Origin: Planomicrobium sp. CPCC 101079
GTDB taxonomy: Bacteria; Bacillota; Bacilli; Bacillales_A; Planococcaceae
Assembly (NCBI RefSeq): GCF_007859275.1
Contig: NZ_VOHC01000013.1
Coordinates: 1-41,811 of the forward strand
Direction: 5' to 3'
Length of the DNA stretch: 41,811 nucleotides
Part shown: positions 7,673-17,976 of the stretch, piece by piece
How the letters are laid out: each line of letters opens with the position of its first letter
Position numbering within the stretch: the first letter of the stretch is position 1
Notes under the pieces: generated by a model
What the model saw: only the letters and a program-made list of their open reading frames with translations
Databases searched by the model: none
What the model was told of the DNA's origin: nothing
Program-made: the position numbers and the translations under genes

Positions 7673-8101
7673 CTACCAAGCAACTACTACTATAGGATCA
7701 ATCAAAGCAACACGGTCAGCAAATTGGTATTCAACCCAGATCACTTCCACAGTGACTCCGGCTTCCGTTGCTTTTTCGACACCTTTGCTTGTCATTTTTT
7801 GAGTTTTTTCATCTAGTTTGGCGATTAGTCCATCAAGATCTTCGTTGTATTCAGCAGTAAGTTGCGCCTTCTTTGCAACATCCTGTTCGCTGTTGAATTT
7901 TACAAGGTACTTTTCGTACAAGGCTTGCGCTTTCACTTGAGTTTTTTCGACTTCATCGGAAATTTTATCGTTTGTTTGGTAAATTTTCACTAATGCTTTC
8001 TCAACTTCCGGGCTGGCTGGTTCTGCTGCAAATGCCGAAGTGCTGGCCATCACAGCGAAAATAATAGAAAATAAAGCGGCTACAAAACTTTTCTTAAACA
8101 T
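7673..8101 (-). CDS. Small secreted protein of unknown function
   Basis: A 142-residue protein with a clear signal peptide (MFKKSFVAALFSIIFAVMAS..., cleavage likely after SAFA). The mature part is about 115 residues, mostly charged helix (about 30-115), and ends in a hydrophobic segment VEVIWVEYQFADR...VVVAW. The start ATG 8101 is chosen for the strong AGGGAGG 6 bases upstream and the signal peptide. An in-frame ATG at 8182 has no ribosome binding site. I do not recognise the family. A sigma-A-type promoter lies about 110 bases upstream. Confidence 0.75.
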   Translation of the reverse strand: MFKKSFVAALFSIIFAVMASTSAFAAEPASPEVEKALVKIYQTNDKISDEVEKTQVKAQALYEKYLVKFNSEQDVAKKAQLTAEYNEDLDGLIAKLDEKTQKMTSKGVEKATEAGVTVEVIWVEYQFADRVALIDPIVVVAW

Positions 8102-8215
8102 GTTTTTCCTCCCTGTTTTCCCTGAATGTAGCGAATGCAACGGTTTTTGACTTGAAACATCTGGATTTCTAATCGGCTTCATTTGTAGATCAAAAAAATT
8201 GCCCCACCCAATGTT

Positions 8216-8244
8216 AGTATATAGGAACTAGGTATAAAGGACAA
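8216..8244 (-). promoter_or_regulatory. Sigma-A-type promoter of the small secreted protein gene
   Basis: On the minus strand TTGTCC and TATACT are separated by 17 bases, which predicts a 5' leader of about 105 bases before the ATG at 8101. Confidence 0.55.
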
Positions 8245-8308
8245 CTTATTTCTAAATATTCTCTTAATTCCGGTCAAAATATTGTATTTATCCCAGTTTT
8301 ATAAAAAA

Positions 8309-8331
8309 GAACCAGGAATTTATCCTGGTTC
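8309..8331 (-). terminator. Terminator of the gltBD operon
   Basis: The 9-bp stem GAACCAGGA/TCCTGGTTC has a 5-base loop and is followed on the minus strand by TTTTTTATA. It starts 6 bases after the gltD stop codon. Confidence 0.88.
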
Positions 8332-8336
8332 CTTTT

Positions 8337-9824
8337 TTACGGCAATACAGTTGTCCCCATCAGAAAACGGTCGCATTCGCGGGCAGCTTCCCGGCCTTCG
8401 TTGATCGCCCAGACAATCAGGCTTTGGCCGCGGCGCATATCTCCTGCCGCAAAGACGCCTTCTACATTGGTTGTGTATTTTCCGTATTCCGCTTTAACAG
8501 TTGAGTTTGCTTCTGTTTCTACATTCAACTGCTGGATTAGATGTTGCTGCGGGCCGCTAAATCCGATTGCCAAAAGCACCAGATCCGCCTTCCATACTTT
8601 TTCCGTCCCCGGAATTTCTTCTCGGATGCGGTTGCCTTGTTCGTCGATTTTCAGTTTCACATTGACCGTATGGACTTCTTTGACGTTGCCATTTTCATCG
8701 CCGACAAACTTCTTCGTCATAACGGCATATGCTCTCGGGTCATCACCAAAAACAGCCGCCGCTTCCTTTTGGCCATACTCAATTCGGTGGATTTGCGGAT
8801 ATTGTGGCCATGGGTTGCCCACTTCGTCGCGGATCGCCCCTTTTTTGTCATAAACATCAAATTGCACAAGGCTTCTGCAGTTTTGGCGAACTGCTGTTGC
8901 AAGGCAGTCTGTTCCTGTATCGCCTCCACCAATTACGATGACGTCTTTTCCTTCTGCTGAAATAAAGGCGCCATCTTCCAAATTCGAATCCAGCAAACTT
9001 TTCGTACTGGAATGAAGAAAATCCATTGCGTATTCGACGCCTTTCAATTCACGGCCTTCCACTTTAATATCCCGATGGACCGTAGCGCCTGTGCACATAA
9101 TGACAGCATCAAAATCTGAACGAAGTGCAGAGGCCGGATAATTTTTTCCTACTTCCGTATTGGTCTGGAAAATGATGCCTTCCTGCTCAAGAATATCGAC
9201 TCGGCGTTTAACGACATCATATGAAAGTTTCATCTCTGGAATGCCGTAAGTCAACAATCCGCCTACACGGTCGCTTCTTTCAAAAACCGTAACCAAATGG
9301 CCTGCTTTATTTAATTGGGCGGCGGCTGCAAGACCTGCAGGGCCGGAACCAATGACAGCCACTTTTTTGCCTGTCCGGGTTTTCGGCGGTTCCGGAACAA
9401 CCCATCCTTCTGCAAACCCTCTTTCAATAATTGAGCGTTCAATCGTCCTGATCGCGACTGGCGGCTCGTTAATGCCTAAAATGCATGCACTTTCGCAAGG
9501 AGCGGGGCAGGCAAGCCCCGTAAATTCCGGGAAATTGTTCATGACATGTTCACGGCGCAGCGCTTCTTTCCATTGTCCACGGTACACAAGGTCATTCCAT
9601 TCCGGTATAAGGTGATAAACCGGACAGCCCGTAGTGGTTCTATCTATTTCCATGCCGGATTGGCAAGTCGGCACGCCGCAATCCATACAGCGTGCGCCCT
9701 GTTCCTTCACTTCTTGCTCTGATAGAGGCGCCGTGTAATCAGCCCAATCCTTAATCCGTTCCGCTGGATTGCGCTCTTTGAATGTCTGTCGATTATATTC
9801 CATAAATCCAGTCGCTTTTCCCAT
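8337..9824 (-). CDS. gltD: Glutamate synthase (NADPH) small subunit GltD
   Basis: The 495-residue beta subunit supplies electrons from NAD(P)H through FAD and iron-sulfur clusters to the large subunit, which makes two glutamates from glutamine and 2-oxoglutarate. N-terminal Cys clusters are visible: CMDCGVPTC near 46 and CPAPCESAC near 106. The FAD-binding GSGPAGLAAA follows near 158, then the NADPH-binding GGGDTGTDC near 300 and a C-terminal AAGDMRRGQS. The start ATG 9824 follows GGGGGGATATA. It lies 63 bases downstream of gltB in the same operon, and the gap contains a weak AGGGC/GCCCT hairpin. Confidence 0.95.
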   Translation of the reverse strand: MGKATGFMEYNRQTFKERNPAERIKDWADYTAPLSEQEVKEQGARCMDCGVPTCQSGMEIDRTTTGCPVYHLIPEWNDLVYRGQWKEALRREHVMNNFPEFTGLACPAPCESACILGINEPPVAIRTIERSIIERGFAEGWVVPEPPKTRTGKKVAVIGSGPAGLAAAAQLNKAGHLVTVFERSDRVGGLLTYGIPEMKLSYDVVKRRVDILEQEGIIFQTNTEVGKNYPASALRSDFDAVIMCTGATVHRDIKVEGRELKGVEYAMDFLHSSTKSLLDSNLEDGAFISAEGKDVIVIGGGDTGTDCLATAVRQNCRSLVQFDVYDKKGAIRDEVGNPWPQYPQIHRIEYGQKEAAAVFGDDPRAYAVMTKKFVGDENGNVKEVHTVNVKLKIDEQGNRIREEIPGTEKVWKADLVLLAIGFSGPQQHLIQQLNVETEANSTVKAEYGKYTTNVEGVFAAGDMRRGQSLIVWAINEGREAARECDRFLMGTTVLP

Positions 9825-9887
9825 TATATCCCCCCCATTTTGGTCTTGTTTTTTTAAAGGGCCAAAATACGATTCAAGCCAGCCCTC

Positions 9888-12800
9888 TTATTTTCCGGCA
9901 TTAGCCATTTTACTTTCTTCAAATGCTGCCATTTCAGCATCCATTTTTGTCATGCCGCTGCTTTGTAGTTTGTTGATGCGGTCATTGATTTTCAAGTACG
10001 CTTTTGGAATGACCCGGACAAACTTAGCGGAAAAGATTTCCCAGTGCGCCAAAATTCGTTTAGCGTTTGAGCTGTTTGTATACTGGGCGTATTTCTCTAT
10101 CATATTGCGCAAGTCTTCAATTTCCGCCGGTTCTGCAAGGGGCTGCAGATGCACCATTTCCGGATTGCAGCGCACTGCAAATGTTCCATCTTCATCAAGC
10201 ACGTAAGCGATGCCGCCGGACATGCCTGCTGCAAAGTTTTTCCCGGTTTTTCCTAGAATCACAACTCGGCCGCCTGTCATGTATTCGCAGCCATGATCAC
10301 CGACTCCTTCAACAACAACGTTCGCTCCGCTGTTGCGGACGGCAAAACGTTCCCCGGCCACTCCGTAGATATAAGCTTCGCCGGCAGACGCGCCGTAGAA
10401 GGCGACGTTTCCAATAATGGTGTTCTTTTCTGGTATGAACGTCGAATCGCTTGCCGGATAAACAATGATTTTCCCGCCAGACAATCCTTTGCCGACAAAG
10501 TCATTGGCATCGCCAACCAGCTTCAGCGTCATCCCTTTTGGAATGAAGGCCCCGAATGCTTGTCCTGCTGAACCTTGGAAATTGAAGTTGATGGTATCTT
10601 CAGGCAATCCTTCTGCACCGTAGCGCTTGGAGACGGCGCTGCCGATAATGGTTCCGGTCGCACGGTGGATATTGCGGATGGCAGTTGTCACTTCCACCCG
10701 TTCTCCCCTTTCGATCGCGTTTTTGCTGCGCGGCAGCAATTCCTGATAATCGAGCGTCTGCTTTAAACCATGGTCTTGCTTGATGGTCGCATAGCGCCCA
10801 ACTTTTTCTGGAAGATCCGGCTGATAAAGAAGCGCCGATAGATCAAGGCCGCCAGCTTTCCAGTGGTCTACAGCATGATTCGCTTCAAGGACGTCTGTTC
10901 TTCCGATCATCTCGTTGATAGTTCGGAATCCGAGTTCCGCCATCAGTTCACGCGTTTGTCTTGCGATAAAGCGCATAAAATTGGCGACATGTTCGGGATT
11001 CCCCATATATTTTTTGCGCAATTCCGGATTTTGCGTAGCAATGCCGACCGGGCATGTATCCAAATGGCAAACACGCATCATGACACATCCGAGCACTACA
11101 AGAGGCGCAGTAGAAAAACCAAATTCCTCTGCCCCAAGAAGCGCAGCCGTTACAACATCGCGCCCCGTCATCATCTTGCCATCCGTTTCTACAACAATCC
11201 GGTCACGCAATCCATTTAACATCAAGGTTTGATGCGTTTCGGCAAGCCCGATTTCCCAAGGCAATCCCGTATGCTTCAAACTGGTTTTAGGAGCAGCACC
11301 AGTTCCCCCGTCATAACCGCTGATTAATACGACATCAGCGCGTCCTTTCGCTACACCTGCAGCAATCGTACCTACACCGACAGCCGACACAAGTTTAACG
11401 CTGATGCGTGCAGAAGGGTTGGCATTCTTCAAGTTGAAAATCAGTTCTGCTAAATCCTCAATTGAATATATATCATGGTGAGGAGGCGGTGAAATCAGCT
11501 CTACGCCTGGCGTCGAACCGCGCACTTCCGCAATCCATGGGTACACTTTCTTGCCCGGCAAATGACCGCCTTCTCCTGGTTTTGCACCTTGGGCCACTTT
11601 AATCTGGATTTCATCCGCATTTACGAGATAATGGCTGGTCACTCCAAATCGGCCGGATGCTACTTGTTTGATAGCGCTTCGGCGATTATCGCCATTCTCA
11701 TCCAAAGTAAAACGGGATGGCTGTTCGCCGCCTTCGCCCGAGTTGCTTCTTCCGCCAATGCTATTCATAGCAATGGCCAGCGCTTCATGAGCTTCAGCAC
11801 TGATCGAACCGTATGACATGGCTCCCGTTTTAAAGCGGGCGCAAATTTCTTCAATCGATTCCACTTCTTCGATCGGCACAGGCGTCCGTTTCTTAAAGGA
11901 CAGCAAACCGCGGATCGATTGCAGATTAGCTTTTTCATCCGTCAGCAATTTTGTGTATTTTTGGAACGCTTCGTAATTGTTTGTGCGGCAAGCTTGTTGA
12001 AGTGTATGAATTGTGACCGGATTGTATTGATGGTCCTCACCTTTTTCGCGGTACTGGAATTCATCTCCCGCATAAAGTGCACGGTTTCCTCCATCGCGTT
12101 CTGGATAAGCTTGTGCATGGCGCATCAACACTTCCTTAGCGATGATATCAAGACCAATGCCGCCGAGGCGCGAAGACGTTCGGGTAAAGTATTTGTCGAT
12201 AACATCCATGTGGATGCCGACTGCTTCAAAAATCTGAGCGCCGCGGTAACTTTGAATCGTAGAAATCCCCATTTTCGACAATACTTTTATAATGCCGTCT
12301 GTTACCCCTTTGACATACGTCTTTTCCGCTTCTTCATAAGTCATACCGACAATATCTTCAATCGCAACAAGTTCCTTGATAGAGCGGAAAGCAAGATAAG
12401 GATTGATCCCTTCAGCCCCATAACTGAGAAGCGCCGCAAAATGATGCACTTCCCGCGGCTCCGCCGATTCAAGAAGCAGGCTGACTTTTGTCCGCACTCC
12501 CTGGCGTATCAAATGATGATGCAGACCGGATACGGCAAGCAGCGCTGGAATAGCCGCAAATTCACGGTTCACTCCGCGGTCCGACAAAATGATCAATGTG
12601 GCCCCATCCGAATGCGCGGCGTCCGCTTTCGCAAACAACGCTTCCAACTCCGCTTCCATGGCTTCATGTCCGCCATCAGCTTGGAATAAAATCGGCAAAG
12701 TCACTGCCTGGAATTCTTTAAGCTTTTGTTGGCGTAATGCCTCTAATTCGTAATTCGTTAAAATCGGCGTTTCCAACCGGATATGGCAGCTGCTTTCCGG

Positions 12801-14474
12801 TCCCGGCTCAACAAGATTGCCTTCAGCTCCGATGGTGGTGCGGGCAGCGGTAATAATATGCTCGCGAATGGCATCAAGCGGCGGGTTCGTCACTTGGGCA
12901 AATAGCTGCTTGAAATAATTATAGAGAAGCTGCGGCTTTTTCGATAACACTGCCAGCGGCGAGTCGTATCCCATCGACCCCACTGGGTCTTTGCCGTCTG
13001 TAGCCAAAGGTTTAATGATTTTCTGCAATTCTTCTACCGTATAACCGAAAGCATGCTGCTGTTCAAGCAACCCTTCCGTTACGTCATAATTAGGATTTGT
13101 TGCTGGTTCCGGAAGGTCTTCCAAGTTGACCATATGGTTTTCAACCCAGTCTTTATAAGGATACTCCGCAGCGATTTGCAGCTTGATCTCCTCATCCGGA
13201 ATAATTTTCCCTTCTTCCAAATCGACAACCAGCATTTTTCCTGGCTGAAGGCGATCTTTATAAACGATATCATCTGCAAAAATATCCAATGCCCCAACTT
13301 CTGAGCCAAGCACTATCATGCCGGTTTTCGTCACGTAGTAGCGGGCAGGCCGCAAACCATTGCGGTCAAGGCAGGCGGCAATTTGTTTGCCATCTGTGAA
13401 GACGAGGGCTGCTGGACCATCCCATGGTTCCATCAACGTGCTGTGGTATTCATAAAAATCTTTTTTCTCCTGCTTGATCGTCGGGTCATTCACCCAAGGT
13501 TCAGGCACCATCATCATAGCGGTGTGCGCAAGCGAACGGCCAGACAAATGAAGAAACTCGAAACAATTATCGAACATCGATGAATCACTGCCAGTTTCAT
13601 CGATGACCGGCAGAACTTTTTGCAGTTCCTCTTCATTGAAATACGGTGAACTGCATAACGCCTGGCGCGCCCGCATCCAATTGACATTGCCGCGCAGCGT
13701 ATTGAATTCGCCATTATGAATGGAGTAGCGATTTGGATGGGAACGTTGCCAGCTCGGGAATGTATTCGTACTAAAACGGGAATGCACGAGCGCCAAAGCC
13801 GATTTGAATTCTGGGTGGTTCAAGTCGATATAAAATGAATCCAGTTGTTCCGGAATCAACATCCCTTTATAAACAATTGTTCCAGCAGAAAGGCTGCTGA
13901 AATACACATCTTTGAATTCTTCTTTTTCCACCAATTCCTGTTCAATCCGCTTACGGATGATGTATAGTTTTCGTTCAAAATCTTTTCTGTTGGAAAGCGC
14001 TTCGGCTGCGCCTATAAATACTTGGCGTATTACCGGCTTTGTCTTTTGTGCCACTTTGCCAACGAACGCATCATTTACCGGAACCGCACGCCAGCCTAAA
14101 CAATCCTGGCCTTCTTCGACAACAATTTGTTCAATGATTTCTTTTGCCTGCATTCTCAAATCATAATCTTGCGGCATGAAAACCATACCAACTCCGTACT
14201 TTCCTTCTTCCGGAAGTTTAATGCCTTCTTTTTCACATTGCTTCAAGAAAAAGCGATGAGGGATTTGCGTAAGGATACCCGCTCCATCACCTGTGCTTGT
14301 ATCGGAAGATTGGCCGCCCCGATGTTCCAAATTACAAAGTATATTAATCGCGTTTTGAACAATCGAATGCGATTTTTCACCATTTATATTAGCAATCATT
14401 CCTATGCCACACGCTTCATGCTCTTGATCCGGATGGTAAAGCCCCTGACGAACGGGATACTCTTTCTTCTTCAT
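9888..14474 (-). CDS. gltB: Glutamate synthase large subunit GltB
   Basis: The protein is 1528 residues, full length for the family. The class II glutaminase domain begins at Cys22 (HEACGIGM) after removal of a short propeptide, and uses that N-terminal Cys to free ammonia from glutamine. A central linker domain and the FMN-binding synthase domain follow ([28 protein letters not shown]). The 3Fe-4S ligands are in [15 protein letters not shown], and the C-terminus is a GXGXG-repeat beta-helix. The start ATG 14474 has AAAGGAGG 7 bases upstream. A TTG directly before it would be too close. It is transcribed with gltD. B. subtilis homologues (gltA/gltB) are controlled by GltC, TnrA and carbon source. 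A cre-like site and weak promoter lie upstream. Confidence 0.96.
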   Translation of the reverse strand: MKKKEYPVRQGLYHPDQEHEACGIGMIANINGEKSHSIVQNAINILCNLEHRGGQSSDTSTGDGAGILTQIPHRFFLKQCEKEGIKLPEEGKYGVGMVFMPQDYDLRMQAKEIIEQIVVEEGQDCLGWRAVPVNDAFVGKVAQKTKPVIRQVFIGAAEALSNRKDFERKLYIIRKRIEQELVEKEEFKDVYFSSLSAGTIVYKGMLIPEQLDSFYIDLNHPEFKSALALVHSRFSTNTFPSWQRSHPNRYSIHNGEFNTLRGNVNWMRARQALCSSPYFNEEELQKVLPVIDETGSDSSMFDNCFEFLHLSGRSLAHTAMMMVPEPWVNDPTIKQEKKDFYEYHSTLMEPWDGPAALVFTDGKQIAACLDRNGLRPARYYVTKTGMIVLGSEVGALDIFADDIVYKDRLQPGKMLVVDLEEGKIIPDEEIKLQIAAEYPYKDWVENHMVNLEDLPEPATNPNYDVTEGLLEQQHAFGYTVEELQKIIKPLATDGKDPVGSMGYDSPLAVLSKKPQLLYNYFKQLFAQVTNPPLDAIREHIITAARTTIGAEGNLVEPGPESSCHIRLETPILTNYELEALRQQKLKEFQAVTLPILFQADGGHEAMEAELEALFAKADAAHSDGATLIILSDRGVNREFAAIPALLAVSGLHHHLIRQGVRTKVSLLLESAEPREVHHFAALLSYGAEGINPYLAFRSIKELVAIEDIVGMTYEEAEKTYVKGVTDGIIKVLSKMGISTIQSYRGAQIFEAVGIHMDVIDKYFTRTSSRLGGIGLDIIAKEVLMRHAQAYPERDGGNRALYAGDEFQYREKGEDHQYNPVTIHTLQQACRTNNYEAFQKYTKLLTDEKANLQSIRGLLSFKKRTPVPIEEVESIEEICARFKTGAMSYGSISAEAHEALAIAMNSIGGRSNSGEGGEQPSRFTLDENGDNRRSAIKQVASGRFGVTSHYLVNADEIQIKVAQGAKPGEGGHLPGKKVYPWIAEVRGSTPGVELISPPPHHDIYSIEDLAELIFNLKNANPSARISVKLVSAVGVGTIAAGVAKGRADVVLISGYDGGTGAAPKTSLKHTGLPWEIGLAETHQTLMLNGLRDRIVVETDGKMMTGRDVVTAALLGAEEFGFSTAPLVVLGCVMMRVCHLDTCPVGIATQNPELRKKYMGNPEHVANFMRFIARQTRELMAELGFRTINEMIGRTDVLEANHAVDHWKAGGLDLSALLYQPDLPEKVGRYATIKQDHGLKQTLDYQELLPRSKNAIERGERVEVTTAIRNIHRATGTIIGSAVSKRYGAEGLPEDTINFNFQGSAGQAFGAFIPKGMTLKLVGDANDFVGKGLSGGKIIVYPASDSTFIPEKNTIIGNVAFYGASAGEAYIYGVAGERFAVRNSGANVVVEGVGDHGCEYMTGGRVVILGKTGKNFAAGMSGGIAYVLDEDGTFAVRCNPEMVHLQPLAEPAEIEDLRNMIEKYAQYTNSSNAKRILAHWEIFSAKFVRVIPKAYLKINDRINKLQSSGMTKMDAEMAAFEESKMANAGK

Positions 14475-14517
14475 CAAATCGCCTCCTTTAGTTCAGTAAA
14501 GTATTTTGATTTTGAAT

Positions 14518-14523
14518 AGTATA
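14518..14523 (-). promoter_or_regulatory. Probable -10 element of gltB
   Basis: TATACT on the minus strand lies about 38 bases before the gltB ribosome binding site. No good -35 is seen 16-18 bases upstream, which would fit a promoter needing an activator such as GltC. This is inference. Confidence 0.4.
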
Positions 14524-14577
14524 TCATAAATTTTGAATAAATATAAAATTGAATCAATTAAAACGATAAAAATTTTA

Positions 14578-14593
14578 TTGCAAGCGCTTTCAA
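14578..14593 (-). promoter_or_regulatory. cre (CcpA) site upstream of gltBD
   Basis: The near-palindrome TTGCAAGCGCTTTCAA (plus strand) matches the CcpA operator consensus WTGNAANCGNWNNCAW at every defined position. It is centred about 75 bases upstream of the predicted gltB start of transcription, the position of CcpA activation rather than repression sites. The recQ terminator lies between this site and recQ, so it belongs to gltBD. Confidence 0.65.
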
Positions 14594-14646
14594 TTAAACC
14601 TGATCTAACAAGGTTCCTGATGCATCCTTCATTGTATTCTGCAGCA

Positions 14647-14676
14647 AAAAACCCCTATTAAGAAATAGGGGTTTTT
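14647..14676 (-). terminator. Terminator of recQ
   Basis: The stem AAAACCCCTATT/AATAGGGGTTTT has a 4-base loop and T-rich flanks. On the minus strand it ends in TTTTTTGC. It begins 11 bases after the recQ stop codon. Confidence 0.88.
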
Positions 14677-14687
14677 ATGCATAAATA

Positions 14688-16460
14688 TTAAGTTTCTACC
14701 TTCTCATAAGAACGGATCGCCTCTAAGAAAGCAGCTCCGTATTTCTCCAGTTTGTTGGCGCCTACACCATTCACTTCCAAAAAGCTGTCTGGTGTTTTTG
14801 GTCTGCGGGAACACATGTCCTGTAGAGCTTTATCCGAGAAAATAACAAATGGCGGCACACCCGCTTCGTCTGCCAACTCTTTCCGTACTTTACGCAGTTC
14901 TTCAAACAGCGGATCATTTTCTGAGAGCTGTTTGGTGACAACCGCACCTTTTCGCAGAACCTTCCGCTTGCCGAGCAGCACGTCCCGTCCGCCGTCTGGG
15001 ACATAAATCGTCGGATACGTCCCTTGCTCAACCGCCAGCAAATCTTGTGAGATCATAAATTCTATTAGATTCGAAACTTCTTTCGCGCTTTGGTGCTTCA
15101 AAATTCCGTATGTTGACAATTTATCAAAACCGAAATCCATCACTTTTTTATTGCGCGAACCAGTCAATACTTGGGCAGTCAGCATCTTGCCGAATTTCTG
15201 CCCCATCCGGACCACACATGACAGCACCATTTGGACGTCTTTAGTCACGTCCAGGCTTTCGCGCTCATCCAGACAGCTTCCGCACTGTCCGCACGGTTCA
15301 GCATTAGAATCGCCAAAATAATGAATGATGAATTGTTGCAGGCAGTTTTCCGTATGGCAATAATCGACCATTCCTTGAAGTTTCACCAGCTCTCCTGGAA
15401 TTCGGCTTGGGTCTTGCGCTTGGTCAATTAAAAACCGCTGGGTCTGGACATCCTGTGAAGCATAAAGCACTATGCATTCACTCGGCAACCCGTCGCGCCC
15501 CGCACGCCCAGCTTCCTGATAATAGCTTTCCATATTTTTGGGCAGCTGGTAATGGATAACGTAGCGAATGTTTGATTTGTCGATTCCCATGCCAAAAGCA
15601 TTGGTTGCGACCATGACGTTCACTTCATCGTTCAAAAACCGCTCTTGGCCTTTCTTTCGTTCTTCATCAGGCACCCCCGCATGATACCTGGCAGCTTTGA
15701 TGCCTTTTTTCAGAAGCATCTCGTACACAGAATCAACGGTTTTCCGTGTCGCTGCATAAATTATGCCCGCTTCTTTTTTATTTTTTTCTACATATTCTTT
15801 TACAAAACGTTCCCGGTCTTGTCCACGTATAACCGAGAACGTAAGATTTGCCCTTTCAAATCCAGTCATGACTGTATGCTCTTCATCAATATTGAGGATG
15901 CGGCAAATGTCTTCCCGAACTTGCGGCGTAGCAGTCGCGGTCAGCGCCAATACCGTCGGATTGTTTGGGAAGATTTCCATCATTCGGCTGATCAACCGGT
16001 AACTCGGCCGGAAATCATGGCCCCATTGCGAAATACAATGCGCTTCGTCCACTGCAATCAAAGGCACATGCACCCCTTGCAATTCATCCAGGAAAATTTG
16101 GGAATCAAGCCGTTCCGGTGCAATATAAAGCAACTTAACTGCGCCTTGCTGAACATTGTGCAAGGTTTCCCGGACTTCTTCAAAATCGAGCGAACTATTA
16201 ATGTAGGCGGCTGGGATGCCAGCTGCTGTAAGTGCATCCACCTGGTCTTTCATCAACGAAATCAAAGGGGAAATTACAATGGTCGTTCCATCCATCACAA
16301 GGGCAGGGATTTGGTAGCACATCGACTTTCCGCCGCCAGTCGGCATGACGCAAATTGAATTATGACCTTCAAAAACTTGTGAAATCGCTTGTTCTTGGCC
16401 AGTCCGGAAGGCTTCATAACCAAAATATGATTGCAATAATCTTTTTGCTTCTTCCAACAA
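14688..16460 (-). CDS. recQ: ATP-dependent DNA helicase RecQ
   Basis: A 590-residue 3'-5' DNA helicase used in recombination and stalled-fork repair, with all three usual modules. The helicase core has GGGKS (42-46), DEAH (AVDEAHCISQWG) and the motif VI QEAGRAGRDG. The RQC zinc region has Cys in CHTENC and CGQCGSC. The C-terminal HRDC domain contains FSDKALQDM and GVGANKLEKYG. The start is TTG 16460, with GGGAG 9 bases upstream, and the length matches the B. subtilis protein. Single gene with its own terminator. Confidence 0.95.
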   Translation of the reverse strand: MLEEAKRLLQSYFGYEAFRTGQEQAISQVFEGHNSICVMPTGGGKSMCYQIPALVMDGTTIVISPLISLMKDQVDALTAAGIPAAYINSSLDFEEVRETLHNVQQGAVKLLYIAPERLDSQIFLDELQGVHVPLIAVDEAHCISQWGHDFRPSYRLISRMMEIFPNNPTVLALTATATPQVREDICRILNIDEEHTVMTGFERANLTFSVIRGQDRERFVKEYVEKNKKEAGIIYAATRKTVDSVYEMLLKKGIKAARYHAGVPDEERKKGQERFLNDEVNVMVATNAFGMGIDKSNIRYVIHYQLPKNMESYYQEAGRAGRDGLPSECIVLYASQDVQTQRFLIDQAQDPSRIPGELVKLQGMVDYCHTENCLQQFIIHYFGDSNAEPCGQCGSCLDERESLDVTKDVQMVLSCVVRMGQKFGKMLTAQVLTGSRNKKVMDFGFDKLSTYGILKHQSAKEVSNLIEFMISQDLLAVEQGTYPTIYVPDGGRDVLLGKRKVLRKGAVVTKQLSENDPLFEELRKVRKELADEAGVPPFVIFSDKALQDMCSRRPKTPDSFLEVNGVGANKLEKYGAAFLEAIRSYEKVET

Positions 16461-16594
16461 AATTAAACACTCCCAAAACTTCTATCGTACTAATAAGCTT
16501 ACCATATTTCTGGCCCCTTTTACTTTCAATAGAACCAGCTTAAACAAATTCAGGACTTTCGGACTTTCTTCAGCATTTATCAACGCACAAAAAA

Positions 16595-16617
16595 ACTGCC
16601 CATGTTTATTGGGCAGT
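16595..16617 (-). terminator. Terminator of the SDR/DUF4334 operon
   Basis: The 8-bp stem ACTGCCCA/TGGGCAGT has a short AT-rich loop and is followed on the minus strand by TTTTTTTGTG. It directly abuts the DUF4334 stop codon. Confidence 0.87.
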
Positions 16618-16619
16618 TT

Positions 16620-17102
16620 TTATTCCATTTTTTCTAACAGAAAAAAATAAGGCTGTTTGTCTGCCTTCCAATCCATCATGCAAAAAAGCAAACCGTCGTG
16701 CACTTTTCGGAAATGATCATGAATAGGAAGGTTGTCATAAATCATTGTCGCCGTCGTTTCACCCCGGAACTTCACCATACGCATACGGGCTTTTCCGCCA
16801 ACTGCCTTTACGAGTTTTCGTTTGTCCATGAATGGAACCGGATCCACTGCAAACACAACTCCTTTTTTCCCTTCAAACAATAAGGGATCGACGTTTTCAG
16901 CATCATGAAAAGCTTTGCCATACCAATTCAATTTCTTTAGAATTCCGTCCATCGGGTGGCCCGTATGGAACTCCCGCCCTTTCCAAGTGCCGATCATCAT
17001 TTCCAGGTCGGCTGTTTCACATGAATCAAAAAGTTGACAGGCTGTATGCAAGTCCGCTTTTCCCTGCTCAAGTATCTGCTGAATTTCTGTGTCGCGGTAC
17101 AT
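16620..17102 (-). CDS. GXWXG / DUF4334 domain protein
   Basis: A 160-residue protein with the N-terminal GXWXG motif (GTWKG near 38-42), then the DUF4334 region with DPVPFMD, RGETTATMIYDNLPIHDHF and a Trp-containing MMDWK end. The family is widespread and of unknown biochemical role. The fold is probably a small beta barrel that could bind a hydrophobic ligand (inference). ATG 17102 is preceded by GAAGGAG. The gene lies 13 bases after the SDR dehydrogenase and shares its transcript and, probably, its sigma-B promoter, suggesting a joint role in stress-time metabolism. Confidence 0.85.
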   Translation of the reverse strand: MYRDTEIQQILEQGKADLHTACQLFDSCETADLEMMIGTWKGREFHTGHPMDGILKKLNWYGKAFHDAENVDPLLFEGKKGVVFAVDPVPFMDKRKLVKAVGGKARMRMVKFRGETTATMIYDNLPIHDHFRKVHDGLLFCMMDWKADKQPYFFLLEKME

Positions 17103-17115
17103 TTAAACCACTCCT

Positions 17116-17901
17116 TCAAATTTCCATATCCCATCGCTTTGCTTCTTCTTCTTTCATTTGCTGTTCAGTATCCGGCGGAAAAGCTGTCCGGAACTTATGG
17201 GAATCCAGCGGGATTACTTCCACCATTTTTGCAATCATATCCGCAGCATCATATTGGTTTTCCAATGCCTTATCCGCTTCCGCCATGTCTTCTTTTTTCG
17301 TGAAATGGAATTTTTCGTCATACCATTTCCACTTTGCTTCTGCGCTTCGGTCATTGAAGCCAGTGGCAAAAGCGCCAGGATTGATTGTGGCTACTTGAAC
17401 CCCGAATTCGGCCAATTCTTTTTGCATTGTTGTCGCAATCGCTTCAATGGCATGTTTTGTGGCTGTATAGGGACCGACATAAGGTGTTGCCATAATGCCT
17501 GCCATCGAAGACATGAAAACAATTTTCCCTTTTCCTTTTTCCACGAATTTCCGCGCGGCTATTTGAGCAGTTTCTAGTGTTGCAAAAACATTCACTTCAA
17601 ACAGTCTGCGAAAATTGGTCATCGGCACTTCCCCGAGCGGGCCGCCTTCGTTGATCGCCGCATTGGCGACAAAAATATCGAAATCGTATTCCATCATCTG
17701 CAAAAGATCCTGCGGATTTGTAATATCCATTTTAAACACTTCAAGTTCCACGCCTTCCGCTTTTGCCGCTTCTCTTAAAGAAGTGACTTGCGGTGCAATT
17801 TCCACCGGCGCAATCACGCGGTGGCCTTGTTTAGCTAAGCCGATTGCCGCACCTTTTCCAAGGCCGCTTCCGGCTCCGGTAATGAAAATCGTTTTGCTCA
17901 T
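17116..17901 (-). CDS. Short-chain dehydrogenase/reductase (SDR)
   Basis: A 261-residue classical SDR. It has the cofactor-binding TGAGSGLGKG at 8-17, NAA in the VANAAINEG stretch, catalytic Ser in FMSSMAG and the YxxxK pair in YTATKHA. It oxidises or reduces an alcohol/carbonyl with NAD(P). The substrate cannot be told from sequence. ATG 17901 follows CAGGAGG. It is first in a two-gene operon with the DUF4334 protein. The promoter region has a sigma-B-like element, as for several B. subtilis stress SDRs. Confidence 0.9.
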   Translation of the reverse strand: MSKTIFITGAGSGLGKGAAIGLAKQGHRVIAPVEIAPQVTSLREAAKAEGVELEVFKMDITNPQDLLQMMEYDFDIFVANAAINEGGPLGEVPMTNFRRLFEVNVFATLETAQIAARKFVEKGKGKIVFMSSMAGIMATPYVGPYTATKHAIEAIATTMQKELAEFGVQVATINPGAFATGFNDRSAEAKWKWYDEKFHFTKKEDMAEADKALENQYDAADMIAKMVEVIPLDSHKFRTAFPPDTEQQMKEEEAKRWDMEI

Positions 17902-17942
17902 CTGTTCTGCCTCCTGTAAAGTTGATGTCTTCTATCCCTTCA

Positions 17943-17967
17943 CTTCCCTTTGACAGATGAGGTAAAC
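17943..17967 (-). promoter_or_regulatory. Sigma-B-type promoter of the SDR/DUF4334 operon
   Basis: On the minus strand GTTTAC and GGGAAG are separated by 13 bases. The sigma-B consensus is GTTTAA-N12-15-GGGWAW, so each half has one mismatch. It lies about 42 bases upstream of ATG 17901. Confidence 0.5.
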
Positions 17968-17976
17968 AAATCCACT

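Noticed and set aside
8102..8182. Upstream ATG for the small secreted protein
   Set aside because: No ribosome binding site, and it would put 27 extra residues before a textbook signal peptide.
9844..9892. Hairpin AGGGC/GCCCT between gltB and gltD as a terminator
   Set aside because: The stem is short with a large loop and is followed by A residues rather than T on the minus strand; more likely a minor intercistronic fold.
11919..12689. Long open frame (256 codons) antisense to gltB
   Set aside because: It lies fully inside gltB on the opposite strand, has no ribosome binding site or recognisable protein features, and is explained by the codon bias of gltB.
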